DNA of 64,000 bases from JBNKVT01 sp050299335 (GCA_050299335.1 JBNKVT010000035.1:1-64000); one strand, 5' to 3'; counted from the stretch's first letter, positions 51,438-60,386 are shown. The notes: a model not told the origin generated them from the letters alone. Program-made: numbers and translations.

Positions 51438-53357
51438 ATGTCGAAAGTCATTGGCATTGACCTCGGGACCACCAACTCCTGCGTCGCCATCATGGATGGC
51501 AGCCAGGCCAAGGTTGTCGAAAATTCCGAAGGGGCGCGGACGACGCCCTCGATTGTCGGCTTCACCGATGACGAGCGCCTCGTCGGCCAGTCCGCCAAGC
51601 GCCAGGCCGTCACCAACCCCGAGAACACCCTTTTTGCCATCAAGCGCCTGATCGGCCGCCGCACGGACGATCCGATGGTCACCAAGGACCGGGAAATGGT
51701 GCCCTACAAGATCGTCGAAGGCGGCAATGGCGACGCCTGGGTCGAGGTCCGGGGCGAAAAATATTCGCCGTCCCAGATCTCCGCCTTCATCCTGCAGAAG
51801 ATGAAGGAAACCGCCGAAGGCTATCTCGGCGAAAAGGTAGACAAGGCCGTCATCACCGTTCCGGCCTATTTCAACGACGCCCAGCGTCAGGCCACCAAGG
51901 ACGCCGGCAAGATCGCCGGGCTCGAGGTGCTGCGTATCATCAACGAACCGACGGCGGCGGCCCTGGCCTACGGGCTCGACAAGGAAGGCGGCAAGACGAT
52001 TGCGGTCTATGACCTTGGCGGCGGGACCTTCGACGTGTCGATCCTCGAGATCGATGACGGGCTTTTCGAGGTGAAGTCGACCAACGGGGATACGTTCCTC
52101 GGCGGGGAAGACTTCGACATGCGGATCGTCAGCTACCTGGCCGACGAGTTCAAGAAGGAGAACGGGGTCGATCTGCGCGGCGACAAGATGGCGCTGCAGC
52201 GGCTGAAGGAGGCCGCCGAGAAGGCCAAGATCGAGCTCAGCTCGTCCTCGCAGACCGAGATCAACCAGCCCTTCATCTCGATGGACCCCGAGACGCGGCA
52301 GCCTTTGCACCTGGTGCTGAAGCTGACCCGCGCCAAGCTGGAAAGCCTGGTCGGCGACCTGATCGCGCGCTCGATGAAGCCGTGTCAGGCGGCGCTGAAG
52401 GATGCAGGACTCACCAAGGGCGATATCGACGAGGTGGTGCTGGTCGGCGGCATGACCCGCATGCCGAAGGTGGTCGAAGAAGTCACCAAGTTCTTCGGCA
52501 AGGAGCCGCACAAGGGCGTGAACCCCGATGAGGTGGTTGCCCTTGGTGCCGCCATTCAGGCCGGTGTCCTGCAGGGCGACGTCAAGGACGTGGTGCTGCT
52601 GGACGTGACACCTCTCAGCCTCGGGATCGAGACGCTGGGCGGGGTCTTCACCCGGCTGATCGACCGCAACACCACCATCCCGACCAAGAAGAGCCAGATC
52701 TTCTCGACCGCCGAGGACAACCAGAACGCCGTGACGATCCGGGTCTTCCAGGGCGAGCGCGAGATGGCGGCCGACAACAAGATCCTCGGCCAGTTCAATC
52801 TCGAGGATATCCCGCCGGCGCCGCGCGGGTTGCCGCAGATCGAGGTGACCTTCGACATCGACGCCAACGGCATCGTATCGGTGTCCGCCAAGGACAAGGG
52901 CACCAACAAGGAACAGAAGATCACCATCCAGGCTTCTGGCGGTCTGTCGGATGAAGACATCGAGAAAATGGTCAAGGAGGCGGAAGAGAACGCCGAGGCC
53001 GACAAGGAGCGCCGCGAACTGGTCGAGGCCCGCAACCAGGCCGAAAGCCTGATCCACGGCACCGAGAAATCGGTCGAGGAGCATGGCGACAAGGTCGATC
53101 CGACCACGGTCGAGGCCATCGAGATGTCGATCAAGAACCTCAAGGAAGCGCTGGAAGGCGACGATGCCGGCAAGATCAAGGCGCGCATCCAGGATGTGAC
53201 CGAGGCGTCGATGAAACTCGGCGAGGCGATCTACAAGGCCCAGGCTGAAGAGGCCGAGGCCGCCGAAGCCGAGGGCGAACCGTCACCGGTGGACGGGGAC
53301 GAGGGCGACGTCGTGGACGCCGATTTCGAGGATCTCGACGAAGACAAGCGGGCCTGA
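51438..53357 (+). CDS. dnaK: Molecular chaperone DnaK (Hsp70)
   Basis: The 639-residue Hsp70 starts VIGIDLGTTNSCVAIMDG and has IINEPTAAALAYGLDKEGG, the phosphate motif VYDLGGGTFDVSIL, VLVGGMTRMPKVVEEV and the linker VLLDVTPLSLGIETLGGV. The tail ends with DDEDKRA-like acidic residues (DVVDADFEDLDED). GAAAGGAACTACAC precedes ATG 51438. It is followed by dnaJ 78 bases downstream, the standard order. Confidence 0.98.
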   Translation: MSKVIGIDLGTTNSCVAIMDGSQAKVVENSEGARTTPSIVGFTDDERLVGQSAKRQAVTNPENTLFAIKRLIGRRTDDPMVTKDREMVPYKIVEGGNGDAWVEVRGEKYSPSQISAFILQKMKETAEGYLGEKVDKAVITVPAYFNDAQRQATKDAGKIAGLEVLRIINEPTAAALAYGLDKEGGKTIAVYDLGGGTFDVSILEIDDGLFEVKSTNGDTFLGGEDFDMRIVSYLADEFKKENGVDLRGDKMALQRLKEAAEKAKIELSSSSQTEINQPFISMDPETRQPLHLVLKLTRAKLESLVGDLIARSMKPCQAALKDAGLTKGDIDEVVLVGGMTRMPKVVEEVTKFFGKEPHKGVNPDEVVALGAAIQAGVLQGDVKDVVLLDVTPLSLGIETLGGVFTRLIDRNTTIPTKKSQIFSTAEDNQNAVTIRVFQGEREMAADNKILGQFNLEDIPPAPRGLPQIEVTFDIDANGIVSVSAKDKGTNKEQKITIQASGGLSDEDIEKMVKEAEENAEADKERRELVEARNQAESLIHGTEKSVEEHGDKVDPTTVEAIEMSIKNLKEALEGDDAGKIKARIQDVTEASMKLGEAIYKAQAEEAEAAEAEGEPSPVDGDEGDVVDADFEDLDEDKRA

Positions 53358-53435
53358 GGCCGCTGATGCATTGCGAGATGGCCTGTCCCGGTGCGGACGG
53401 GCCATCTTGCCGTTTGACGTGAAGGTATCGGCATA

Positions 53436-54581
53436 ATGGCCAAGCGGGATTACTACGAGATACTGGGGGCGAAGAAGGGCGCGTCGGAGGACGAGCTCAA
53501 GAAGGCGTACCGGACCAAGGCCAAGGAGCTGCATCCGGACCGCAACCCCGACAATCCGAATGCCGAGGCCCAGTTCAAGGAAGTGAACGAGGCCTATGAC
53601 GTGCTGCGCGACAAGGACAAGAAGGCGGCCTATGACCGGTTCGGTCATGCGGCTTTCGAGGGCGGCATGGGCGGTGGCGGCGGCGGGCGCGGCCCCCATG
53701 GCGCCGATTTCGCCTCGGCCTTTTCAGACGTCTTCGACGATCTCTTCGGCAGCTTCGCCGGTGGCGGCGGAGCGCGCGGCGGCGGCCAGCGGGCGACGCG
53801 CGGCTCGGACCTGCGCTACAATCTCAAGGTCACGCTGGAGGACGCCTTCAAGGGCAAGCAGACCAAGCTGACCATTCCGGGCTCCGTCGCCTGCGACACC
53901 TGCAACGGCACCGGGGCGAAGAACGCCGCCGAGCCGTCCACCTGCCCCACCTGCTCCGGCATGGGCAAGGTCCGCGCCCAGCAGGGCTTTTTCACCGTCG
54001 AGCGCACCTGCCCCACCTGCTCGGGCCGCGGCCAGATCATCAAGGACCCCTGCACCGCCTGCGCCGGGGCCGGCCGGGTCCAGAAGGACCGCACCCTCAG
54101 CGTCAACATCCCCGCCGGGGTCGAGACCGGCACCCGCATCCGCCTCGCCGGCGAGGGCGATGCCGGGCTCCGTGGCGGGCCGCCCGGGGACCTCTACATC
54201 TTCATCGACATCACGCCCCACCCGATCTTCGAGCGCGAGGGCCAGAGCCTCTATTGCCGCATCCCGGTCTCCATGACCACGGCCGCACTCGGCGGCGACC
54301 TCGAAGCCCCGACCCTCGACGGCGGCCGCACCCGCGTCAAAGTCCCCGCCGGCGTCCAGTCCGGCAAGCAACTCCGCCTCCGCGGCAAGGGCATGCCCGC
54401 CCTGCGCGGCGGCGGCGTCGGCGATCTCTATATCGAACTGGCCGTCGAAACCCCGGTCAACCTGACCGCCCGCCAGAAGGACCTCCTCGCCGAGTTCGAG
54501 GCCGAAAGCCGTAACAACTCCCCCGAGACCCAGGATTTCTTCTCCAAGGTCAAGGGCTTCTGGGATGGTATGAAGGGGTGA
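53436..54581 (+). CDS. dnaJ: Chaperone protein DnaJ
   Basis: The 381-residue DnaJ has an N-terminal J-domain (DYYEILGAKKGASEDELKKAYR, HPD in KELHPDRNPDN), a Gly-rich linker at 75-130, the zinc domain with four CxxCxGxG repeats (CDTCNGTG, CPTCSGMG, CPTCSGRG, CTACAGAG) and C-terminal substrate domains. It stimulates DnaK ATPase. Normal length. Confidence 0.98.
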   Translation: MAKRDYYEILGAKKGASEDELKKAYRTKAKELHPDRNPDNPNAEAQFKEVNEAYDVLRDKDKKAAYDRFGHAAFEGGMGGGGGGRGPHGADFASAFSDVFDDLFGSFAGGGGARGGGQRATRGSDLRYNLKVTLEDAFKGKQTKLTIPGSVACDTCNGTGAKNAAEPSTCPTCSGMGKVRAQQGFFTVERTCPTCSGRGQIIKDPCTACAGAGRVQKDRTLSVNIPAGVETGTRIRLAGEGDAGLRGGPPGDLYIFIDITPHPIFEREGQSLYCRIPVSMTTAALGGDLEAPTLDGGRTRVKVPAGVQSGKQLRLRGKGMPALRGGGVGDLYIELAVETPVNLTARQKDLLAEFEAESRNNSPETQDFFSKVKGFWDGMKG

Positions 54582-54601
54582 GGGGCGGTTCGGCGTAGCC
54601 G

Positions 54602-54770
54602 ATGAAAGGTCCAGTGGACCTTTCAAGCCCCGAACGGGCGGAGCCCCGGCAGAGGGCCGGCAAAGGGTCCAGTGGACCTTTCAAGCCCCGAACGGGCGGA
54701 GCCCCGGCAAACGGTCCGGCCCGCAAGGCCGGCAAATGGCCCAGCCCCGCAAGGCCGGCAATCCCCCACC
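54602..54770. repeat. Two tandem repeat sets before the ParB-like gene
   Basis: A unit starting GGTCCAGTGGACCTTTCAAG is present at 54608 and again at 54666, with about 50 near-identical bases at a 58-bp period. Each contains the palindrome AGGTCCAGTGGACCT (partly GGGTCC in copy two). It is followed by a second repeat, GCAAGGCCGGCAA, twice at a period of about 31. The region is non-coding and sits between dnaJ and the ParB-like gene. Confidence 0.75.
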
Positions 54771-54844
54771 GAACGCCCCTCCCCCCGTTCCCGCAACACC
54801 CCCCCGCCTCCGCGTATACTCCCCCCGCGCAAAGGAGGCCCCCA

Positions 54845-55708
54845 ATGACCAATCCCAACCCCGAAATCCACCACATCCCCCTCACCCAGATCGACACCAC
54901 CACCCTCACCCGCGACCGCACCCACCTCGCCCCCGAACCCCTCGCCGAACTCCGCACCTCCATCCTCACCCACGGCCTCCGCCTCCCCATCGAGCTCCTC
55001 CGCCTCCAGCACCCCGGGGACCACCCCTACACCCTCATCTCCGGCCTCCGCCGCCTCACCGTCTTCCAGACCCTCGCCACCGAAGGCCTCACCGCCTTCA
55101 CCAAGATCCCCGCCCTCATCCGCGAGACCCAGACCCTGCCCCAGGCCTACACCGCCATGATCGAGGAGAACGCCATCCGCGCCGACCTCTCCCCCTACGA
55201 ACAGGGCCGCATCGCAACCCAGGCCGTCACCGCCGGCGCCTTCCCCACCACCGACGAGGCCATCGACACCCTCTACGCCTCGTCCTCGCGCCCCAAACGC
55301 TCCCGCCTCCGCGCCATCGCCCATGTCGCCGACGAGCTTGACCACATCCTCTCCGCCCCCGAGGAATGGTCCCAGAACCAGCTCCTCCGCCTCTCCTCGG
55401 CCCTGCGCGCCGGCTATACCGACATCATCATAGAGACCCTGAAATCCCAGCCCGACCGAGGTGCCAAGCTCGACTGGTCCGCCATCCAGCCCTACCTGAT
55501 CGAGGCCGAAGCCGAACTGACGGGGCCCGACGCTCCTCAAAAACGCCCGGGCCGCCCCCGCCGCATCCTGCACCTCAGACAAGGTCTGACCATCCGCCGG
55601 GAAGTCACCCGACAGGGCTACGCCCTCCGCTTCTCAGGGCGCGAGGCGACGGGGGAGTTTCTGGATACGGTGATGGATGAGATAGAGAGGTGGCTTCAAG
55701 TCGAATAA
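54845..55708 (+). CDS. ParB/RepB/Spo0J-type N-terminal domain protein
   Basis: The 287-residue protein has a ParB-N-like domain at about 5-105 (HIPLTQIDTTTLTRDRTHL, LRTSILTHGLRLPIELLRL, YTLISGLRRLTVFQTL, IEENAIRADLSPYEQGRIA), followed by a putative DNA-binding helical domain. AAAGGAGG lies before ATG 54845. It is not adjacent to parA, so it is not the main chromosome partition protein. Its third positions are extremely C-rich, unlike the following AT-rich insert. Confidence 0.82.
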   Translation: MTNPNPEIHHIPLTQIDTTTLTRDRTHLAPEPLAELRTSILTHGLRLPIELLRLQHPGDHPYTLISGLRRLTVFQTLATEGLTAFTKIPALIRETQTLPQAYTAMIEENAIRADLSPYEQGRIATQAVTAGAFPTTDEAIDTLYASSSRPKRSRLRAIAHVADELDHILSAPEEWSQNQLLRLSSALRAGYTDIIIETLKSQPDRGAKLDWSAIQPYLIEAEAELTGPDAPQKRPGRPRRILHLRQGLTIRREVTRQGYALRFSGREATGEFLDTVMDEIERWLQVE

Positions 55709-55727
55709 CTAACATCAATAAGAACCA

Positions 55728-56591
55728 TTACGCATTACATATTCTCAACAATCTCGTCTTTAGGTAACCGTCAAAGTTGTCGGGACATGATCTTGCCATT
55801 AATGAAACGAAAATCTTATAGTTACAATTTACTCCAAATTCAAACTTTAATAAGGCATAAAGCATTGGAAGCAATCCATCTTTACCAGATACAAACCGCA
55901 TAACATTACTTGATTGTGCGTTCTTATTCGCTCTATCAAAACTTTTTCGCACTTGTTCCGAAGAATGGATACTCCTCAAAACTCGGTACAGCCAAATTAC
56001 TCTTTTACCTACTAATCTTGGACACAAGTCATTGGATACGACTTCACCCACACAGTACTGCCCGATAAACTCCTTTACAGTCTTCACTGAACTTCCTAAC
56101 CCGCTTGCAACTGCATAGCTAACAAACAATCGCTCCAATTGTTTTGAATTTCGTAATACCCAGTTTGAATAACCTAGTTTAAGTGCCGCATCGTGCTCCG
56201 TTACGTTTAAATCATACAAGGTCGCAACGGATACCAACGTAACTTCACTTATCAAATAGTTTTCTAAGCAATACGCCCGCAATCGATATAAATGACGTAG
56301 TTTAGGCTTTCTAATTCCTTTAAGTATGTCCAAGTCAGCATCAATTATGTATAGCTTCCTTCTGCCGTCATCTTGTTGATCTCCCTTGCAAGCAGCCAAA
56401 ACATTGTCCCTTCCCCCTAGAATGTTGACACTACTTAGTCTAACTCCATCTGGTAATACTTTTCTAAGCAGAGCTACCCATGTATTAGAACTTGATGTAT
56501 CTTCAACGAAAATCTCTATATCGTTAACGTTAGATTTTAAATAACCAATAGCCTTTGACGCCTTTGGTGGATATACTACAGAGGTATTCAT
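55728..56591 (-). CDS. ariB: PARIS-type effector AriB (DUF4435, TOPRIM-like)
   Basis: The 287-residue protein has the DUF4435/TOPRIM features: Glu30 in IEIFVEDTSSS, the acidic triad D84-x-D86-x-D88 in YIIDADLD, and the Y-C-L-E-N-Y-L motif (Glu110). In PARIS systems the DUF4435 partner is a TOPRIM nuclease reported to cut tRNA(Lys) after release from AriA. It overlaps the ATPase gene by 4 bases. The gene is AT-rich, unlike all neighbours except its partner, indicating recent acquisition. A related two-gene family cannot be excluded without a search. Confidence 0.75.
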   Translation of the reverse strand: MNTSVVYPPKASKAIGYLKSNVNDIEIFVEDTSSSNTWVALLRKVLPDGVRLSSVNILGGRDNVLAACKGDQQDDGRRKLYIIDADLDILKGIRKPKLRHLYRLRAYCLENYLISEVTLVSVATLYDLNVTEHDAALKLGYSNWVLRNSKQLERLFVSYAVASGLGSSVKTVKEFIGQYCVGEVVSNDLCPRLVGKRVIWLYRVLRSIHSSEQVRKSFDRANKNAQSSNVMRFVSGKDGLLPMLYALLKFEFGVNCNYKIFVSLMARSCPDNFDGYLKTRLLRICNA

Positions 56592-57964
56592 TTGTTGCTT
56601 CTTATCTCTTTACAGTTTGATACTTTATCTAGAATTATTGACGGTGAGTGTGTTGCTAATATAAACTGAGTTCTATCGGAAGCGCTTGTAATTCTGTCAA
56701 CAAATTTTTCCTGCCACTGAACATGTAGTGATAACTCAGGCTCATCAATGATAAACACATTTGCATTTTCTACTTCTGGATTAAAGTATAGATGTGCCAG
56801 AATTACTAGAAGCTGAATTTCCCCTGAAGACAAGGTACCGACATCTCTTTCGATTCCCTCGCTCTCCAGTGAAAACTTAAGCTCCCCTAATTCATCAAAA
56901 ATGATTCTTTTTCCACTGTCATTCATGAAAGAATTAACTGAAGTTAGAAAGTTGTTCCGCTTTCTAAAAATTTTATCTACATCATCATTATACTTTGTTA
57001 TTATTTCAGATATTCTATTTATTTTTACAAGGTGTGTCTGATTAAAAGACCAATCAATAAGAGCATTCATGTAATCTTCGCTATCCAACGCCCGTCTCTC
57101 ACTCTTTTTATTGCTATTCTTTCCAATCATGTCAAGCTTCTTTACGAGAAAGTCGAACAGAGGTTCGACATTTTTCTTTATTGTATCCTCAGTTATTTTT
57201 AAAATATCTGGAAGTTTATTAATGTTTACCTTTGCTTCTTGGATTCGCTCTCTCGATCCAGGCTGCGGGGATTTCAATGCCGCAGTCAAAGTTATCGGCG
57301 GGAAGTCTAGTAACTCTAACACTAATTTATCACGGATTTCAGTGTCTAGAGAACCTTTTTGAATAGACATACGCCTAAAGCTTAGTTCAGCAAATCGTTC
57401 AGCTTCACTTAAACTTTGTCGCAGTGTCCTGCCGAAAATATTTCTTCTATTCGATAGGCTTTGACCCCTTGAAGTTAGAGAACCTATTGCCTGATCTAGT
57501 TCTGCGGATATTGCACGTCGATCTAGGCCTAGGTACATAGGAGTAGGTAACTCGCCGATAAATGAAATAATTGGGTTTTTGGAGTTTTCAGATAAGAAAT
57601 CCTTGTACTGAGATTCGTAGTACTCTCTTGCCCTGTGGTCTGGTATCGACCTTGGATATGTAAATTCCGGTATGGCAAGATTTTCATCTTTAAATAGTGA
57701 GCATGTTAATATAACTAGACCGTTATCTTTTGTTGCTTTTAGCGTTACTTTTTTACTATTATGCAATATTGTAATTGATATTTCATCAAAAATTGCAGTG
57801 GTAAGATAATCAATTCTTGGGACCAGTAAGGATGTAATTGAGTTTAATGCCGAAGTTTTTCCGCTTCCGTTGATGCCCGTTAAGAAAGTTAGATCGTTAT
57901 TAAACGTAATATCGAAATCTAGATACCCATTCACGCCTCTACCTTTGAATTCTAAAATGATCAT
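56588..57964 (-). CDS. ariA: PARIS-type sensor ATPase AriA (AAA_15/21 ABC-like)
   Basis: The 458-residue protein has Walker A GINGSGKT (30-37), a long helical insertion at about 160-340, the ABC signature LSSGEIQLL, Walker B NVFIIDEPELSLHVQW and the switch His in ATHSPSII. In PARIS, AriA assembles, senses phage-encoded anti-restriction proteins and holds AriB. GGAGA lies before the ATG. Codon usage and base composition are far more AT-rich than the host. Order ariA-ariB with ATGA coupling matches the known system. Confidence 0.78.
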   Translation of the reverse strand: MIILEFKGRGVNGYLDFDITFNNDLTFLTGINGSGKTSALNSITSLLVPRIDYLTTAIFDEISITILHNSKKVTLKATKDNGLVILTCSLFKDENLAIPEFTYPRSIPDHRAREYYESQYKDFLSENSKNPIISFIGELPTPMYLGLDRRAISAELDQAIGSLTSRGQSLSNRRNIFGRTLRQSLSEAERFAELSFRRMSIQKGSLDTEIRDKLVLELLDFPPITLTAALKSPQPGSRERIQEAKVNINKLPDILKITEDTIKKNVEPLFDFLVKKLDMIGKNSNKKSERRALDSEDYMNALIDWSFNQTHLVKINRISEIITKYNDDVDKIFRKRNNFLTSVNSFMNDSGKRIIFDELGELKFSLESEGIERDVGTLSSGEIQLLVILAHLYFNPEVENANVFIIDEPELSLHVQWQEKFVDRITSASDRTQFILATHSPSIILDKVSNCKEIRSNK

Positions 57965-58134
57965 AATTGTCTCCGCCGTATCAGCGTATGCACTTTTAAG
58001 GTCTTGCCTGATAGGTTAGACTAAACATTGGCCAGTTGCTACAGGGTATTGTTAGTACCGTTTAGTTATTTTTTTGGTTATAAATCAATAATTTACTATA
58101 GGTTTCACAGTGAACGCCCCCCATTTCCATCCCC
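57965..58134 (-). other. AT-rich leader of the ariAB insert
   Basis: This 170-base stretch contains the ariA promoter; TTGATT and AT-rich sequence near 58060-58095 could serve as -35/-10 but no confident assignment is possible. The composition changes abruptly to GC-rich at about 58110, marking one insert edge. No tRNA or clear direct repeats were found at the edges. Confidence 0.45.
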
Positions 58135-59406
58135 TCACCGCAGGCTCCGCCCCTTCACGATCGCCTCCGTCCCGAACCGGGCCCGGACCGCGTCCACGGC
58201 CCGCTCCGCCCGCCCCGCGACCCGCCCCGCCTCGTCCAGAAGATCCCCCCCCATATCCCCCTCCTCCGCCGCCACCAGCCCCGACAATCCAACCCCGATC
58301 AGCCGATACCTCTCCCCCTGCACCTCCCGCCCCAGCATCCCCCGCGCCACCCCGAAAATCTTCCCCGCCATCTGCGTGGGCTCGGCCAACGTCACCCGCC
58401 GCGACACCCCCCTGAACCCCCCCGTCTTCAGCTTCAGCACCACCACCCTCCCCGCCAGCCCCCGCGCCTTCGCCCGGTCCGAAACCTTCTCCGTCAGCCG
58501 CCAAAGATGCCCCTCCAGCAACTCCCCATCCGAGATATCCTCAAAGAACGTTGTCTCATTCGAAATCGACTTCACCGGCGCCCGCGCCGTCACCCGCCGC
58601 CGATCCTCCCCCCTGGCCAGGAACCACAGCCGATCCCCCATCGCCCCATACTTCTTCCCCAGCTCCTTCCGCTCCCGCCGCTTCAGCTCCGCAATCGTCC
58701 TGATCCCGTCCCTCTCCAGCGTCTCCCGAAACGCCCTGCCAACCCCCCAGATCACCGACACACTCTGCCGTTCCAGGAACGCCTCCGTCTCCGCCTTCCC
58801 CACCACCGAAAACCCCCGCGGCTTGTCCAGATCCGAAGCAATCTTCGCCAGAAACTTGTTATGCGACAGCCCCACCGACCCCGAAATCCCCAGCTCCGTC
58901 TCCATCCGCCGCACCAGCCGCGCCAGCAGCACCGCCGGCACCTCCCCATGCAGCCGCTCCGTCCCCGTCAGGTCCATGAAGGCTTCATCCAGCGACAACG
59001 GCTCCACCACCGGCGTCAGTTCCTCCATCATCCCCCTTATCGCCTTCGAGACCGCCGCATAGACCTCCATCCGGGGCCTGACCACCACCGCCTCCGGACA
59101 TTTCTTCAGCGCCTCGAACATCGGCATCGCCGACCGCACCCCCCTGATCCGGGCGATATAGCAGGCCGTCGACACCACCCCCCGCTTGCCGCCACCGATG
59201 ATCACCGGCTTGTCCCGAAGCTCCGGATTGTCCCGCTTCTCGACCGAGGCATAGAAGGCGTCGCAGTCCATGTGGGCGATGCTCAGCTTGGCCAGTTCCT
59301 CGTGCCGGACCACCCGGGGAGACCGGCAGTCCGGGCATCGCGACAGGCCTCGGTCCGCAGCGCGGAACAGGCGGCAGCAGTCGCGGCAGAGGATGGCGGT
59401 CTCCAT
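58135..59406 (-). CDS. Y-family DNA polymerase (DinB/Pol IV-like)
   Basis: The 423-residue protein has the Y-family active site: AHMDCDAFYASVEKRD (first Asp), SLDEAFMDLT (Asp-Glu), and GLSHNKFLAKIASDLDKPRGF, followed by the little-finger domain at about 290-380. Unusually, a short zinc-ribbon-like N-terminus (CRDCCRLF and CPDC, about residues 7-30) precedes the palm. It performs translesion synthesis. No alphaproteobacterial LexA box (GTTC-N7-GTTC) is visible upstream. It flanks the PARIS insert. Confidence 0.9.
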   Translation of the reverse strand: METAILCRDCCRLFRAADRGLSRCPDCRSPRVVRHEELAKLSIAHMDCDAFYASVEKRDNPELRDKPVIIGGGKRGVVSTACYIARIRGVRSAMPMFEALKKCPEAVVVRPRMEVYAAVSKAIRGMMEELTPVVEPLSLDEAFMDLTGTERLHGEVPAVLLARLVRRMETELGISGSVGLSHNKFLAKIASDLDKPRGFSVVGKAETEAFLERQSVSVIWGVGRAFRETLERDGIRTIAELKRRERKELGKKYGAMGDRLWFLARGEDRRRVTARAPVKSISNETTFFEDISDGELLEGHLWRLTEKVSDRAKARGLAGRVVVLKLKTGGFRGVSRRVTLAEPTQMAGKIFGVARGMLGREVQGERYRLIGVGLSGLVAAEEGDMGGDLLDEAGRVAGRAERAVDAVRARFGTEAIVKGRSLR

Positions 59407-59473
59407 GGGAGATATGATATCAATTCCGGAGAGAAACGGCGAGATCGTATCCTGACGAAAGAGGGGGAGAGAG

Positions 59474-60151
59474 GTGACCTTCAACGGATTCCCGAAGGAC
59501 TGTTTCACATTTCTGCAGGACCTGTCCCGCAACAACGACAAGGCCTGGTTCGAGGCGCATCGCGAAGCCTACGATCGGTCCTTCGTCGCCCCGGCCTGCG
59601 CCTTCGTCGAGGCTATCGGCCCGATGATGGCCGCGCTCGACCCGGCGCATAAGGCGGAACCCAGGGTTAACGGGTCGCTCAGGCGGATTTTCCGCGACAC
59701 CAGGTTCTCCAAGGACAAAACACCCTATCACGATTATATGCACCTGGTCTTCTGGACCGGTGGGCATCCGAACCGGTCGGCGGGGATTCATCTGATTCTG
59801 AGGGGGGACAGCTGGGGCTATGGGGCCGGGCAATGGGGGTTCGAGAAAGAGACGCTCACGCGATATCGGGCGGCGCTGGCAGATCCAGCCAGCCTTCAGG
59901 ACCTCGAGCAGGTAATTGAAAATACTAAAAAAGTTTCGGCGGAAATGTCTGAACCCGAGCTGAAACGCCCACCTGCGGAATTTGCGGACGGGCACCCTGC
60001 GGCGGACTATGCGCGGCGAAAGGCGCTGGTGGTCAAGTCAGGAAACCTGCCACTGCCCCAGGAGGTCGGCAGGGCGGGATTTGTCATGCACTGCATGGAA
60101 ATTGCCGAGTCGCTGGCGCCGCTCAACAAGTGGTTAAAAAACGTGCTTTGA
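59474..60151 (+). CDS. DUF2461 (TIGR02453 family) protein
   Basis: The 225-residue protein matches DUF2461: FLQDLSRNNDKAWFEAHREAYD, RIFRDTRFSKDKTPYHDYMHLVF, GGHPNRSAGIHL, YGAGQWGFEKETLTRYR. Function unknown. It starts with GTG at 59474 after GGGGGAGAGAG and is divergent from the DNA polymerase gene. Confidence 0.88.
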   Translation: MTFNGFPKDCFTFLQDLSRNNDKAWFEAHREAYDRSFVAPACAFVEAIGPMMAALDPAHKAEPRVNGSLRRIFRDTRFSKDKTPYHDYMHLVFWTGGHPNRSAGIHLILRGDSWGYGAGQWGFEKETLTRYRAALADPASLQDLEQVIENTKKVSAEMSEPELKRPPAEFADGHPAADYARRKALVVKSGNLPLPQEVGRAGFVMHCMEIAESLAPLNKWLKNVL

Positions 60152-60267
60152 TGGGTGTGTCCGGGCCGGATTGGTTCCGAACTGGCCAAGTTTGCCGGTT
60201 TTTTGGGCAGCCGCTGCGGAAAATTAACCTTTTAGGGCTTAAATTCGCCTATGCTGCACTTGCACAG

Positions 60268-60295
60268 TTGACCATGCTGCAATGCGGTATAGATT
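60268..60295 (+). promoter_or_regulatory. Possible promoter of the candidate sRNA
   Basis: TTGACC at 60268-60273 and TAGATT at 60290-60295 are spaced by 16 bases, and a transcript would begin at about 60300. A TATAGA at 60288 is an alternative with a short 14-base spacer. Confidence 0.5.
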
Positions 60296-60299
60296 GGGT

Positions 60300-60386
60300 C
60301 CTGTGATGTTGACCATCACGAGACTGCCCTTCATGGGCGTTTCCTCCCTTGACTTGGGCCGTGCCACTTGCACGGCCCTTTTTTTA
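60300..60386 (+). ncRNA. Candidate trans-acting small RNA with CCUCCC motif
   Basis: Three stems are visible: GTGATG/CATCAC (60303-60319), GCCC/GGGC (60326-60338) and the terminator stem GGGCCGTGC/GCACGGCCC. Between stems two and three lies GTTTCCTCCCTTGACTT, an unpaired stretch with an anti-Shine-Dalgarno CCUCCC core. This layout is that of alphaproteobacterial base-pairing sRNAs such as AbcR or CcsR types. No specific family is claimed. Confidence 0.55.
60356..60386 (+). terminator. Intrinsic terminator of the candidate sRNA
   Basis: GGGCCGTGC (60356-60364), loop CACTT, GCACGGCCC (60370-60378), then seven T. A strong Rho-independent terminator, not required by any upstream protein gene (the DUF2461 gene ends 205 bases earlier). 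Confidence 0.9.

Noticed and set aside
54845..55708. ParB-like gene as a sign of plasmid origin
   Set aside because: No parA, repA/repC or origin iterons are present and it sits beside dnaK-dnaJ, a chromosomal locus.
58028..59062. 344-codon plus-strand open frame over the polymerase gene
   Set aside because: Serine/proline/arginine-rich antisense shadow of the Y-family polymerase gene.
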